43,237 nucleotides of DNA from Phycisphaerales bacterium (GCA_030748805.1 JASMLG010000117.1:1-43237); one strand, 5' to 3'; shown: positions 32,082-42,235, numbered from the stretch's first letter. The notes: generated by a model not told the origin, from the sequence alone. Numbers and translations are program-made.

Positions 32082-33707
32082 TTACCGTTTGTTTCGAACT
32101 GCCTGAATATTGCATGTTCCAATGGTATATTCTCCTACTCTAAATTCCTTAATCCATTCACCTTCCGTGATTTGGAAGATAAGATTTAATCTTTTTGGAT
32201 TGCTAGAAGTTAACACATTCATTGGTAATTCGTCAATACTGATGATTGGATTGCTAGGTGAGAGAGTAAGTTGCATGCGTTTTGGATCGCCGACTATAAA
32301 ACCAATAGGAGGATATTTACGACCTTGCGAATCAATCAATACTACTGGTGAATTGGGAGCTACAACTCCATGTAAATCCTGAAAAGCAGCGCTTTTATCA
32401 GCATCTACAGGTAATTGAACGATAGCGGTTCCCTTGTCGGATTTTATTCCTTTAATTGCAAGTGCCGAAGATACTCCTTGGTGAGTCCATTGAGTATTAA
32501 GAGTTCCTTCGATTAGCGTGTTGTCTTCTTCATCGTATTCAATATTATCCATAGGTCCATTAGTGGAGATGCGAAGACCTCTAATTTTAGAAGTGACGTC
32601 AAAGAGGTGTTGAATGTCTTTGCCAAGAGGATCTCTTGCAGCAAGAACTTCCTCGTCAGTCAACTTAACACCTCTATATTGTTTTGTAGCAACAGTTGTC
32701 AGTGGAGTTGGTGCTTCTGGAGGAAGTGGTAATCTTGTTCCACGAATTTGAATGAACCTTGGTTTAAACGATCGATTTGTTTCAAATGCAAATTTAATTG
32801 CTGAGTTCTGTTGTCCCGGAACACTAGTTGCGTAATGAGAAACTTTGTCAAATCTGAAAAGTATTTCTCCCTTATCTTTTACTTCTTGCTTCCAAGATAT
32901 CGGATAGAAAAGTTCAGGCGGATTGCTACCCCTTGCTTCTCCGATAAGACGTACTTGTGAACTTGAGATGCTCAGTTGTCCTCCGAAGTCCTTTGCGTTT
33001 GAGTTAAACAATACTTGTATTACAACAAGACCATCTTCACTTTGAGCAACCTTTGTGGCTTTTGCTGCATCTGGAGCTAGTGAGAGTTGTCCTTTTCCGC
33101 CATCAAATGAATCGCGTACTAGATATGAAAGTTCATCAATACGCGGGTTGAATTGTTGAAGAGGAGATTCGCTGATGTCAGGATGTAAAGTTCCTACGCT
33201 AAGGATGCTGAAAAAGTTAGCAGTCAGTTTTGGAATATCTACCCAAATAGGATCTCCGACATGTCCGACTTGTGCTCCTCGGGCATTCTCATCCCTGCCA
33301 ATTCCCCGGTATTCCATTATGTTATTGCTTGATTGCACAAAACCCGAGCCAATTAAACAAATACCAACGGATAGTATTCCAGAGCAAATGCCTGCAATCC
33401 CTCCGAAAGTAAGATTTGCCCAAGACGGGAATGTTATATTAGCTCTAACAACTTTATCTGATATTACACGTAGTATTAAGAGAAAAACAACGAAAACACC
33501 AACCAGAACAGCCCCCCATGCATAGTTGTCAAATCCGCTACCTTTAAGAATCGCCATTGTGATTGGTTCCCAAAGCGATAGAGCAATAGCACCTGCTGCA
33601 ATTACACAAACCAGATGCAATAACGAACTGAACAAACCCTCATTAGCCCACCAATAAGCGATTAGTGCGACTAGTCCAAGGATGATGAGATTGAAAATAA
33701 TAATCAT
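32082..33707 (-). CDS. CvpA-like membrane protein with large extra-membrane domain
   Basis: 541 residues. The N-terminal 130 residues form four membrane segments with the spacing of the CvpA family (IFNLIILGLVALIAYWW; LLHLVCVIAAGAIALSLW; WGAVLVGVFVVFLLILRVISDKV; FGGIAGICSGILSVGICLIGSGF). A beta-rich region of about 400 residues without recognised motifs follows; its start resembles fusion to a soluble, carbohydrate- or lipid-facing module, but this is not supported by a motif. CvpA in enterobacteria affects envelope stress and colicin V production. It follows the GspE-like gene after 6 nt and may share its operon. Confidence 0.68.
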   Translation of the reverse strand: MIIIFNLIILGLVALIAYWWANEGLFSSLLHLVCVIAAGAIALSLWEPITMAILKGSGFDNYAWGAVLVGVFVVFLLILRVISDKVVRANITFPSWANLTFGGIAGICSGILSVGICLIGSGFVQSSNNIMEYRGIGRDENARGAQVGHVGDPIWVDIPKLTANFFSILSVGTLHPDISESPLQQFNPRIDELSYLVRDSFDGGKGQLSLAPDAAKATKVAQSEDGLVVIQVLFNSNAKDFGGQLSISSSQVRLIGEARGSNPPELFYPISWKQEVKDKGEILFRFDKVSHYATSVPGQQNSAIKFAFETNRSFKPRFIQIRGTRLPLPPEAPTPLTTVATKQYRGVKLTDEEVLAARDPLGKDIQHLFDVTSKIRGLRISTNGPMDNIEYDEEDNTLIEGTLNTQWTHQGVSSALAIKGIKSDKGTAIVQLPVDADKSAAFQDLHGVVAPNSPVVLIDSQGRKYPPIGFIVGDPKRMQLTLSPSNPIISIDELPMNVLTSSNPKRLNLIFQITEGEWIKEFRVGEYTIGTCNIQAVRNKR

Positions 33708-33713
33708 GGCAAT

Positions 33714-35375
33714 TTACTTACTCGATGTAGTCGATTTTGATTTCGATTTCTTTTTAGCATTTACTCTTCCGAATTCTTCAAGTGACGTGTCTCCAGCTGC
33801 AACTTTTTGCCATGCAGCTTCTTGAAGACGTATTAATTGTTTATTTCTTCTTGCGTGTGCCATCGCTGCCTTCAAGTCACCTGCAATGAGATGTTTTCGT
33901 GTTTCATTATCTAGGAACATTGTTTCAAAGACACCTACTTGACCCATGTATCCTGACCCATTACAAACAGGGCATGTCAGAACCTTGTTCTTGTGCTCAA
34001 TTTCTCCACCCTCACGATAAAGTTGTTCAACAGAATCAACTGGCAATCCTTGCTTGACCAAATCGGGCGTTGGCTTATAGCTAACTCTGCAATTTTCACA
34101 AAGGCGCCTTACCAGTTTCTGATATACAACAGTTTGTAAAGAATTGAATGATTGTCTAGGGTCGGCAACCATCCCAGCCCATTTTGACAATAAGTCAGAC
34201 ATAGAAGTTGCAGACATTGTTATAAAAATCAAAGGACCGTCTCGACCAGGTTTTGAGGCAGTTTTGGCTGCCTTTGCCTCTGTTAAGTCCGTAGCAAGAA
34301 TAACCTCTGGATCTCTTCTAATAATGGTTTGCAACTGTGTTGCATAGTCCCCAGATTCTTCACTACAAGTATTATGTGTTATTCCCTCAAGAGTTGCAAT
34401 TACTTCTTTTTCGAGAGTTACTATGTTGCATAGATAAGCATCATGCTGGCTTAATATAGAGTATCCAGTTGTTGTTATACCGCTCTGTTTTTCTCCACCA
34501 ATTAGAACTATCCCATGACGACGACTATCATCTTTAAGTTGATCAAGTAATTCGCGTTGTTTAGGTAATAGTCCAATTGATTCCCAAGTTCTCAGTACAC
34601 TTTCTGTTCTGTCGAATTCAAGACGAACAATATGGGTACTCGAGGATCCAGACGAGGTTAAATTGACATGTGCACTAGTTGCATCGGTTGAAACGTCGAA
34701 TGATCCTGTTTGTCTTCTTCTTACATCAGATGGGTCTGCTCCAGAGGTCTCTTTTATAAACGCGAGAACTTTTGCTCCCGCATCAGCTGAAATAGATTCT
34801 TGTTTTGTTGGTACTCCGTCAACAAGGTAGACTCCCATCATCCCGCTTGAGGTAAGTTGGAGATCAAGTCTACTGGCTCTATGGCTTAATGCTTCAGAAA
34901 TAAGTTCTTCAACTTTTAGATATGTGTCAATTAGTGCATCATCCTTATCAGGAACTCGTACAGCTCCGTTGTAGCCATTAAATTTCATTTTTACTTGACG
35001 AGAAGCCTTGGCAATTTTACGTTTTTCAAGAGTTTCTTTGATTGAGCCAGTGCCAATTTGGAATTTGTGAACTTCTGCTACAACATCGTTGCGTACTTTC
35101 CAATACACAAGAATTGGAGAAAGGATTACTATGATGCCAATCGGGAATGCAAAGTAGAAATTTACTCCAAAAAGCATTATCGCAAGACCAACAAATGCTG
35201 CTGATGTATGGAAGCTGTTCCATTTGATTGAGTTTAGATGAGCAGAACGTGCATCTTTTTCTAAATGCTTACTGACGAGCCAGCCCCAAGCTATAAAAAC
35301 AAAGAAAATCAATATTGGTTTCCATGGGCTGAGTAAAAAAACTGGAGTTGCGTCGGATAACATCGATGTGATCAT
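33714..35375 (-). CDS. Membrane-anchored GspE/PilB-like protein with degenerate ATP site
   Basis: 553 residues from the ATG that overlaps the last base of the upstream stop. Two or three membrane segments (about 20-34, 58-92) precede a GspE/PilB-type secretion ATPase domain. The domain is recognisable by its zinc motif CENC (426-429) and CPVCNGSGYMGQVGVFE (468-484), the DPEVIL strand and the C-terminal tail. The nucleotide site is broken: the P-loop reads GEKQSGITT, with Ile300 where the Walker A Lys should be, and the Walker B Gly-Glu is replaced by Thr-Asp (362-363). It is probably not an ATPase by itself. It sits directly between an intact PilT-like ATPase gene and the CvpA-like gene. The C-terminus is Lys/Ser-rich. 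Confidence 0.78.
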   Translation of the reverse strand: MITSMLSDATPVFLLSPWKPILIFFVFIAWGWLVSKHLEKDARSAHLNSIKWNSFHTSAAFVGLAIMLFGVNFYFAFPIGIIVILSPILVYWKVRNDVVAEVHKFQIGTGSIKETLEKRKIAKASRQVKMKFNGYNGAVRVPDKDDALIDTYLKVEELISEALSHRASRLDLQLTSSGMMGVYLVDGVPTKQESISADAGAKVLAFIKETSGADPSDVRRRQTGSFDVSTDATSAHVNLTSSGSSSTHIVRLEFDRTESVLRTWESIGLLPKQRELLDQLKDDSRRHGIVLIGGEKQSGITTTGYSILSQHDAYLCNIVTLEKEVIATLEGITHNTCSEESGDYATQLQTIIRRDPEVILATDLTEAKAAKTASKPGRDGPLIFITMSATSMSDLLSKWAGMVADPRQSFNSLQTVVYQKLVRRLCENCRVSYKPTPDLVKQGLPVDSVEQLYREGGEIEHKNKVLTCPVCNGSGYMGQVGVFETMFLDNETRKHLIAGDLKAAMAHARRNKQLIRLQEAAWQKVAAGDTSLEEFGRVNAKKKSKSKSTTSSK

Positions 35376-36514
35376 TATGCAATTCCCTTGATTTTCATTT
35401 TTAGATCTTCTGGTTTTGGAGTTGCTTCCATTGCTATTTTGAGTGAAACCCATTCCGCTTCTACAAGTCGAAGCAGGGCAGTGTTTAGGTCTACCATTCC
35501 TTCTTCATGGCTCTTGATAATAACGTCGAGAAGTTCACCTTCACGACCTTCAAGAATATATTTAGTAACAATGGGAGTACCAAGTAAAATTTCAAGAGCT
35601 GGGATTCGTGGTGTATCTTCATGCAGAGTTGGTAAAAGTTTTTGGTAAACAATCGCACGTAAATTATATGCGAGAAGTTTACGTATTTGTGGACGTTCAT
35701 TCTCTGGGAATAAATCGTAGATACGACCAAACGTTTGCCATGCAGAAGAAGCGTGAATTGTTCCAAAAACCAAGTGTCCTGTCTCGGCAGCACGAATTGC
35801 TGCTTCGAATGTTTCGTTGTCACGCATCTCACCAACAAGTACAACATCTGGATCTTCTCGTACAAGAGCACGTAACGCTTCATTAAAACTCAAGCAATCA
35901 ATCCCCACTTCGCGTTGATTGATAGTTGCCTTCTTATCGTTGAAGATATATTCAATTGGGTCTTCGATTGTGACAATGTGGCATCGCTTGCGTTCGTTAA
36001 CGTAATTGAGCATCGCAGCAATGGATGTTGATTTGCCTGAACCAGTTACACCAGCAAAAAGGATGAGCCCATTTGCGCTCATTGCAACATCTCCTAGAAT
36101 TGGTGAAAGGTGTAATTGTTCAAACGACATAATATTTGATGTAATTAACCTGCAAGCAAGGGATGGCTTACCTCGTGCCATAAACATGTTAATACGGAAC
36201 CGTCTGTCTTCGTCGTAATCGTAAGCGAGATCAATCTGTCCATGCTTATGAAAATGATTGTATTGACCTTCGTCAAGGATATCCTTAGCGATTTGATAGC
36301 ATAACGGTTCGCTGTTAACTTCAGCATCAAGAGATCTCAAAACACCCCTTACTCGGATGCGTGGTTTAGTACCTGCTTTGATGTGTAGATCTGATGCTTC
36401 AAAGCTAATGGTTGCTTTGAGCATTTTTCTAAACTCTGCAACCCCTTGTCCTGGTGAAGTTCCCATGTCGTGGTGTACTGGATCAGCTGTAATATTTTCT
36501 TCTATATGAGTCAC
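35375..36514 (-). CDS. PilT-like type IV pilus retraction ATPase
   Basis: 379 residues from the GTG at 36514, picked because AGAAGAG precedes it; a TTG 14 codons upstream is also open but overlaps a probable -10 box. PilT ATPases depolymerise type IV pili and power twitching. Intact motifs: ASDLHIKAGTKPRIRVRGVLR, Walker A GVTGSGKST (155-163), Asp box IVTIEDPIEYIF, Walker B DPDVVLVGEMRD, and the PilT signature AIRAAETGHLVFGTIHA (239-255). The C-terminus is longer than in PilT (ends LKMKIKGIA). Whether it retracts pili or serves another secretion machine is unknown; no pilin gene is visible. Confidence 0.87.
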   Translation of the reverse strand: MTHIEENITADPVHHDMGTSPGQGVAEFRKMLKATISFEASDLHIKAGTKPRIRVRGVLRSLDAEVNSEPLCYQIAKDILDEGQYNHFHKHGQIDLAYDYDEDRRFRINMFMARGKPSLACRLITSNIMSFEQLHLSPILGDVAMSANGLILFAGVTGSGKSTSIAAMLNYVNERKRCHIVTIEDPIEYIFNDKKATINQREVGIDCLSFNEALRALVREDPDVVLVGEMRDNETFEAAIRAAETGHLVFGTIHASSAWQTFGRIYDLFPENERPQIRKLLAYNLRAIVYQKLLPTLHEDTPRIPALEILLGTPIVTKYILEGREGELLDVIIKSHEEGMVDLNTALLRLVEAEWVSLKIAMEATPKPEDLKMKIKGIA

Positions 36515-36547
36515 TATTTTGTCTCTTCTTAATGTTTCTGTGCACTG

Positions 36548-36553
36548 TTTATA
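36548..36553 (-). promoter_or_regulatory. -10 box of the PilT-like operon
   Basis: Minus-strand TATAAA lies 33 nt before the GTG start. The resulting leader of about 26 nt holds AGAAGAG. No strong -35 is seen. Confidence 0.4.
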
Positions 36554-36604
36554 CAATGATTGAGCAGAGTATCATATTGAGGGGTGTTACTACTGAAAAT
36601 CGGC

Positions 36605-36633
36605 TTGATAATAAAGGTCAAAAGTAGTAAAAT
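36605..36633 (+). promoter_or_regulatory. guaB promoter, leaderless
   Basis: TTGATA (36605-36610), exactly 17 nt spacer, TAAAAT (36628-36633), then 6 nt to the ATG at 36640. Both hexamers match the sigma70 consensus at five of six positions. The transcription start should fall on or next to the start codon; there is no Shine-Dalgarno sequence. Strongest case of this arrangement in the window. Confidence 0.6.
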
Positions 36634-36639
36634 TGATCA

Positions 36640-38115
36640 ATGGAAAAGTTACGTATATCTGAAGGTATCACGTTTGATGATGTATTACTTGTTCCTCGAT
36701 TTAGCGATGTAATGCCAGATTTGGCTGATACCTCAACTCGTCTAACGAACCGTGTAAAACTGAATATTCCGCTGATTTCTGCACCAATGGACACTGTTAC
36801 CGAGTCCTCATTGGCAATTGCTCTCGCTCAAGAGGGTGGTATTGGCTTTATTCATAAAAATATGCCTCATAACGTTCAAGCACGCGAGGTTGCGAAGGTC
36901 AAGAGAAGTGAAAATGGGGTAATTACTGATCCAGTTACTCTTAGCCCTGAGGATTTAACTGGCAAGGCAAATGAGTTGATGTACGAGCAAAATGTTTCAG
37001 GCTTCCCTGTTACGCTTGATGGCGAAGCAGACGGAGAGGTTGTTGGGATTTTGACTCGCCGAGATATGAAATTTGTCAATTCTGATAATCAACTAGTTGG
37101 TGAATTGATGACATCCAAAGACCTCGTCACAAGTGGTGTGAATACAACCTTGGAAGAAGCCGAGACGATGATGATTCGCGCTAGAGTTGAAAAATTAATT
37201 CTAGTAGACGACGATAATAAATTGTGTGGCTTGGTGACAATGCGGGATATTGAAAACATTCGCCATCATCCTCAAGCGTGTCGTGATAGTCGAGGTAGAT
37301 TACGAGTTGGTGCAGCTGTTGGTGTAAACCAATATGATCGTGTTGAAGCACTAATTGAAGCCGAAGTTGATGTTGTTGTTGTAGATACTGCTCATGGTCA
37401 TTCACAAAATGTTATCGATACCGTTAGAGAGATTAAAAAGCGGTGGGATATCGATGTAATCGCTGGGAACATAGCAACCACAGAAGGTGCAGAAGCTCTA
37501 ATAGAAGCAGGTGCTGATGCGGTAAAGGTTGGTATTGGTCCTGGTTCAATTTGTACAACAAGAATCGTAAGTGGTGTAGGTGTTCCTCAGCTAACAGCGA
37601 TAATAAATGTATGTGAAGCAGCAAACAAACATAATATCCCTGTAATAGCAGATGGAGGGATTCGACAAAGTGGGGATATTGGAAAAGCAATTGCAGCTGG
37701 AGCGAGTTCAGTCATGCTTGGTTCTCTTTTTGCTGGTCTCGATGAGAGTCCAGGTGAACTTATTTTGCACCGAGGTCGAAGGTTCAAAACATACAGAGGA
37801 ATGGGAAGCGAAGGTGCGATGGGTTCTGGATCTGCAGATCGATATGGTCAAGCGAATACAAATAAATACGTTCCTGAAGGTGTAGAGGGCAGAGTTCCAT
37901 ACAGAGGAAAACTTAACGATTTCACTTATCAAATGGTTGGTGGTTTGCGTGCTGCTATGGGATATTGCGGAACAATAAATATCAATGACTTGCGCAATCA
38001 AGCTACTTTTGTTCGTGTAAGCGGCGCTTCGTTGATTGAAAGCCATCCTCACGATATTCAAATCATTAAAGAGGCGCCAAACTACCAAGTTGCCAGTGAA
38101 CCATCTGCGCAGTAA
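36640..38115 (+). CDS. guaB: Inosine-5'-monophosphate dehydrogenase
   Basis: 491 residues, the normal bacterial length. GuaB oxidises IMP to XMP with NAD, the committed step to GMP. The barrel has [23 protein letters not shown] and the catalytic loop [18 protein letters not shown] with active Cys305. Two CBS domains interrupt it (about 95-205). The GGGGL-like monovalent-cation and flap regions [16 protein letters not shown] are present, as is the C-terminal [21 protein letters not shown]. Expressed from a strong promoter placed for a leaderless mRNA. The next gene begins in its last codons. Confidence 0.97.
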   Translation: MEKLRISEGITFDDVLLVPRFSDVMPDLADTSTRLTNRVKLNIPLISAPMDTVTESSLAIALAQEGGIGFIHKNMPHNVQAREVAKVKRSENGVITDPVTLSPEDLTGKANELMYEQNVSGFPVTLDGEADGEVVGILTRRDMKFVNSDNQLVGELMTSKDLVTSGVNTTLEEAETMMIRARVEKLILVDDDNKLCGLVTMRDIENIRHHPQACRDSRGRLRVGAAVGVNQYDRVEALIEAEVDVVVVDTAHGHSQNVIDTVREIKKRWDIDVIAGNIATTEGAEALIEAGADAVKVGIGPGSICTTRIVSGVGVPQLTAIINVCEAANKHNIPVIADGGIRQSGDIGKAIAAGASSVMLGSLFAGLDESPGELILHRGRRFKTYRGMGSEGAMGSGSADRYGQANTNKYVPEGVEGRVPYRGKLNDFTYQMVGGLRAAMGYCGTININDLRNQATFVRVSGASLIESHPHDIQIIKEAPNYQVASEPSAQ

Positions 38116-39262
38116 TCGTACATCTTTAACTGCCTCACTCGTTCTTACGGGATTAGCATCCACTGGCACAAGTGTTATTTGGAACGGGTTACCATTTATC
38201 GCGAAACGTGATTATGGTTTTAGTGAGAGTGAGAATTTATCCCTCTATTTACTAATTGGTTTTGTGTATGTTACTGGGGCGCTAACTTCAGGAAAATGTA
38301 TTGGTTTTTTAAAACCGTTTATTGCAACGCGAACAATTATTGCTTTGCTACTTTTAACTGTTGCAGGAGTTTGTTCGTTGCCATTGTTATTCACAAGCGA
38401 CCTTGTACTGTGGGTTTGTGGTGCTGTTGCGGGCTTTTGCAGTGCATGGCTTTGGCCAATTGTTGAGAGTTATTTAGTTGCAGGTAGGCATGGCAAAGAA
38501 ATGCGCCGCGCTATCGGCTGGTGGAATTTGGTTTGGATGATTGCAGTTGCTGGGGTGATGCTAGCGATGGCTCCTCTTATGGACAAGCATGCCTCGATGG
38601 TGATTGTTGGTCTTGGAGTAATGAATTTAATCGCAATTTGTGTATTGCCTTGGTATCCTTCAAATCCACCTGAACATGATGATGAAACAGCTGCCAAGCA
38701 TGTTCCAGCTTCGTACATTGGATTGCTGAAGGGGGCAAGAGTGTTGTTGCCACTGAGTTATGTTGTCAATGGCGTTCTAGCACCGCTTTTACCTTATGTT
38801 TTTGCTTCGATTGCAATTGACATTCTCTGGCAGACACCAATAGCTTCAATTTGGATGATTTCACGTGTTCTTGCAACGGCACTATTGTGGAAATCTGAGG
38901 GATGGCATGGGAAGTGGGCAACCCTTTGGGGAGCGTTATGCGCGATGGGGATAGGATTCATTTTCATTTTGAGTGCAAATTCGTTATCGGTGCTCGTTGT
39001 TGGGCTTGTATTATTCGGGGGTGGAATGGGCGTAACATATTATGCTGCCCTGTATTACGCGATGACTGTGGGTCGTGCTGAGGTTGATGCTGGTGGAAAA
39101 CACGAAGCACTGATTGGCGGTGGGTACATGATGGGACCAATGATTGGATTGACCTCATTACAGTTCTCCTCAACCTCATTTACACCAATAATTTACGTTG
39201 TTTTAGCAATTCTTGCCCTTGCTATTGTGTCATTAGCAGTTATTTGGCAAAAAGCCCGATAA
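38096..39262 (+). CDS. Major facilitator superfamily transporter
   Basis: 388 residues from the GTG at 38096, which overlaps the guaB stop by 20 nt; an upstream ATG at 38036 lies further inside guaB and gives a soluble extension not seen in such carriers. About twelve membrane segments ([20 protein letters not shown] at the start, [20 protein letters not shown] at the end) and a middle cytoplasmic loop ([11 protein letters not shown]) fit the MFS. Substrate not recognisable. Coupling with guaB suggests a nucleoside/purine link, but this is only positional. Confidence 0.8.
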   Translation: MNHLRSNRTSLTASLVLTGLASTGTSVIWNGLPFIAKRDYGFSESENLSLYLLIGFVYVTGALTSGKCIGFLKPFIATRTIIALLLLTVAGVCSLPLLFTSDLVLWVCGAVAGFCSAWLWPIVESYLVAGRHGKEMRRAIGWWNLVWMIAVAGVMLAMAPLMDKHASMVIVGLGVMNLIAICVLPWYPSNPPEHDDETAAKHVPASYIGLLKGARVLLPLSYVVNGVLAPLLPYVFASIAIDILWQTPIASIWMISRVLATALLWKSEGWHGKWATLWGALCAMGIGFIFILSANSLSVLVVGLVLFGGGMGVTYYAALYYAMTVGRAEVDAGGKHEALIGGGYMMGPMIGLTSLQFSSTSFTPIIYVVLAILALAIVSLAVIWQKAR

Positions 39263-39347
39263 TCTTCTGGCATTTTCTGCGTTATTCACATTAGAATCGT
39301 CTTTCCGATTAAGAACCATAGAGGAGTACCCCTCGTAAGGAAGATTT

Positions 39348-42167
39348 ATGTTTACACATTTTGCTATCGTTTTAACACTATCACTTGTACCAGATACAGG
39401 TCTTACAGATCCAGAAGCAATGCCTAACTTTGGAGGCATGATGATGAATCAGTCAGAAGACGGCCTACCACCATTTGACAAAGTTGCCGATGGTTACGAA
39501 GCGGTTGTATCTTCAGTAGATGGACAACAGGGTCTTTACTCTCTCTACCGAGATGAAGATGACAATTTATTGATTGAACTTCCCGCTGACTTTGATGGCC
39601 AGCCAATTTTAATTGCATATACGGTTGCAAGTGGAACCCGTGAGGCAGGAGTACAACTTGGTGACATGTACGGTTTTTGGACACGAATCCACGACCAACT
39701 TGTTCTGATTGCTCCAAACCTTGAAACTAGAACTACTGGTGACGATCAATCACAACTTGGTTACGACCGCGTCTTTACCGACCGTGTAGTTCTTAGTGTT
39801 CCAATTATTACTGAAGGACCAAACGGTGGTCCAGTTATCGATGGAACAAATTTGTTCCTTCGCGGTTCTGGAAACTTTTTTGGGTATTCCACTCGTGGAG
39901 CGCAAACTGGTTTAGCAACTCTTACTAAAGCAAAAAGTTTTCCTTCGAATGTTGAGTTATCATTTGAATTACCACTTAGTGGTGGACAGTTCGGAACGAT
40001 TTCGTACTCCATACGAACAGTTCCAAAAGACACAGGGTATCAGCCACGAATTGCTGATCATCGAATTGGATATTTCAACACTACACACATGGATATAGGT
40101 GACCCATCGAACGATGAGCCATGGGTTCGTCACATCAATCGTTGGCACCTTGAGAAGGCAGATCCAAAACTAAAAACGAGTCCCCCAAAGCAACCAATCG
40201 TGTTCTATTTGGAACACACAATTCCTGTGCGTTACCGCAGATGGGTTCGCGATGGTGTTCTTGAATGGAACAAGGCTTATGAGCAGGTCGGGATTGTTAA
40301 TGCAATAGAGGTTTATCAACAAGACGCTTCAACTGGCGCTCACATGGAAAAAGATCCCGAAGATGCACGCTACAACTTTATTCTTTGGACCAACTCAAAT
40401 ATGGGCTTCGCAATTGGACCAAGCAGGGTTGACCCTGAAACCGGTCGCATTCTTGATGCAGACATTGTGATGGACGAAGGTTTTGTTCGTGGGTGGACAA
40501 AAGCGTGGCACAAATTGCTTCCAGAAATTGCAATGGAAAGTTTTGATCCAGAAGCCCGTGAATGGTTAAAGACACATCCAAATTGGGACCCTCGGATACG
40601 ACTTGCCAACCCAATAGAGCGAAAACAGATTGCGATGCAAATTGCAAAAGAGGTTTCGCATCCAGCACTTGCAAAGAATACTGAAATGGTGGGGGATGAC
40701 GAATATGACGGCCTTGGCAATCGAATGAGCCAGATGAATGGTGCGTGCATGTATCCCGTTTTCCAAGCGGCTGAATTGTCCATGGCAAGGTTGCATCCAG
40801 ATATTTTGAATATGTTGGATGGAGATGATGATGGAGATAATGGGGATGAAGGTGATGGCTACGATGGCGATATGCTCGATGGTGTTCCTGATTGGTTTAT
40901 TGGACCACTTCTTCGCGACATCATCATGCACGAAACAGGGCATACTCTTGGTCTTCGTCACAATTTCAAGGCATCGACTGTTTATGATGTTTCTGAAATG
41001 AACGACCAAAACTTTAAACCCGAAGCAATTTGCGGTTCAGTTATGGATTATTCCCCAATCAATATTAACGTTGAGGATGGACCTGATCAGGGTGACTTTA
41101 CGATGATGACTATTGGTCCTTATGACATGTGGGCAATTGAATATGGTTACACCACAGATGATGAGGCGTTGCCAGACATTCTTTCACGTGTTAACGAGCC
41201 ACAACTTGCTTATTCAACTGACGAAGACACTTTTGATAGCGACCCTTCATCAAGGCGTTTTGACTGGGGTAAAAATCCACTTGATTATTCTGATTCTCAA
41301 ATCCGTTTAGTGAAGCAACTTCGTGAAACGATACTGGAGAGAATGGTTAAAGATGGTCAAAGTTGGGGTCGCGCACGCAGTGGCTATGAAATGCTTCTGA
41401 ACAGGCAATTCTCCGCAGTTGGAATTGCAGCCGATTGGATGAGTGGTACTTTGAATAACCGTGCTCGCAAGGGCGATCCGGGTGATCGAGACCCAATTGA
41501 AGAAATTGCACCAGAAGTCCAACGAAGAGCGCTTGCGATCGTTTTAGAAAATACAATGCGCGATGAGGCATGGGGTTTAAACAGTGAATTACTGCATAAA
41601 ATGACCGTTGAAAAAAATTGGGGTCCTGGCGGTGGTAGTTCGATGTACACAAACTCATCATGGCCGATTCATGCTCGGATTGGTGGAATGCAGGCATCTG
41701 CATTGTCGATGCTTATGAACCCAAGTACGCTTGGGGGTTTGTACGATGCTGAAGTCCGAAACGATCCATCTATTGATGTGTTAACAGTTGCTGAAGTTAT
41801 TCAGGAGGTAACCGATGAGGTCTGGAGTGAACTTGGTGATTTGCCTAGTAATTCAACAAACCGTGAGCCAGCAATTTCAAGTTTGCGTCGTAATTTACAA
41901 AACGAACATCTTTCGCGGCTTATTGAACTTAGTTTAGAAGAGGATGCGGGTACTCCAGCGAGTCGTACAATTCAAAGTTTGGTTCGCATGCAGTTGCAAG
42001 ACATCCAGAAGCAATTAAAAAATGCGAAGGCGAAAGATGCGTACACTAGAGCTCACTTGTCTGACGCTTCAATGAAAATAAAGAAAGCCCTCAACGCCCA
42101 GTTCACCATCGGTGGTGATTCTGGCGGTGGAGGTATATTTGACTTTTCGATGCTATTTGGTGAGTAA
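39348..42167 (+). CDS. Large exported zinc metalloprotease, HExxHxxxxxH type
   Basis: 939 residues with an N-terminal signal-like segment (MFTHFAIVLTLSLVPD). The zinc site reads HETGHTLGLRHNF: His528, Glu529, His532 and His538, the HExxHxxGxxH/HN pattern of metzincin-type proteases, followed by the Met-turn-like SVMDYSPI. The N-terminal half (EALVS..LYRDEDDNLLIELPADFDGQPILIAYTVASG) recalls the DUF5117/DUF5118 zinc-dependent proteases found in planctomycetes and other bacteria; this is my best family guess. An Asp-rich linker lies just before the active site (491-511, DGDDDGDNGDEGDGYDGD). The ATG has AAGGAAG upstream. Cleaves extracellular protein by inference. Confidence 0.78.
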   Translation: MFTHFAIVLTLSLVPDTGLTDPEAMPNFGGMMMNQSEDGLPPFDKVADGYEAVVSSVDGQQGLYSLYRDEDDNLLIELPADFDGQPILIAYTVASGTREAGVQLGDMYGFWTRIHDQLVLIAPNLETRTTGDDQSQLGYDRVFTDRVVLSVPIITEGPNGGPVIDGTNLFLRGSGNFFGYSTRGAQTGLATLTKAKSFPSNVELSFELPLSGGQFGTISYSIRTVPKDTGYQPRIADHRIGYFNTTHMDIGDPSNDEPWVRHINRWHLEKADPKLKTSPPKQPIVFYLEHTIPVRYRRWVRDGVLEWNKAYEQVGIVNAIEVYQQDASTGAHMEKDPEDARYNFILWTNSNMGFAIGPSRVDPETGRILDADIVMDEGFVRGWTKAWHKLLPEIAMESFDPEAREWLKTHPNWDPRIRLANPIERKQIAMQIAKEVSHPALAKNTEMVGDDEYDGLGNRMSQMNGACMYPVFQAAELSMARLHPDILNMLDGDDDGDNGDEGDGYDGDMLDGVPDWFIGPLLRDIIMHETGHTLGLRHNFKASTVYDVSEMNDQNFKPEAICGSVMDYSPININVEDGPDQGDFTMMTIGPYDMWAIEYGYTTDDEALPDILSRVNEPQLAYSTDEDTFDSDPSSRRFDWGKNPLDYSDSQIRLVKQLRETILERMVKDGQSWGRARSGYEMLLNRQFSAVGIAADWMSGTLNNRARKGDPGDRDPIEEIAPEVQRRALAIVLENTMRDEAWGLNSELLHKMTVEKNWGPGGGSSMYTNSSWPIHARIGGMQASALSMLMNPSTLGGLYDAEVRNDPSIDVLTVAEVIQEVTDEVWSELGDLPSNSTNREPAISSLRRNLQNEHLSRLIELSLEEDAGTPASRTIQSLVRMQLQDIQKQLKNAKAKDAYTRAHLSDASMKIKKALNAQFTIGGDSGGGGIFDFSMLFGE

Positions 42168-42171
42168 GGCT

Positions 42172-42205
42172 TCAAAAAAAACCCGTGGGAGGGTTTGTAA
42201 GTGTT
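42172..42205. terminator. Weak bidirectional terminator after the metalloprotease
   Basis: The stem AAACCC (42179-42184) with GGGTTT (42191-42196) has a 6-nt loop. An eight-base A-run precedes it, giving a good T-run on the minus strand; on the plus strand the tail is only T-rich (GTAAGTGTTTCTTTT). It probably separates the metalloprotease from the next gene. Confidence 0.4.
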
Positions 42206-42222
42206 TCTTTTAGTACTTGTGC

Positions 42223-42228
42223 TATTCT
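42223..42228 (+). promoter_or_regulatory. -10 box for the FHA-GAF gene (leaderless)
   Basis: TATTCT ends 7 nt before the GTG at 42236. No Shine-Dalgarno sequence is present and no good -35 is seen. Confidence 0.35.
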
Positions 42229-42235
42229 ACGCCTT

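Noticed and set aside
38036..38095. Earlier ATG for the MFS transporter
   Set aside because: It lies 80 nt inside guaB and would add a soluble stretch that is a frame-shifted reading of guaB codons.
40370..40788. Long antisense open frames within the metalloprotease (two overlapping, about 137 residues each)
   Set aside because: They mirror the codon pattern of the real gene, lack start signals and show no protein features.
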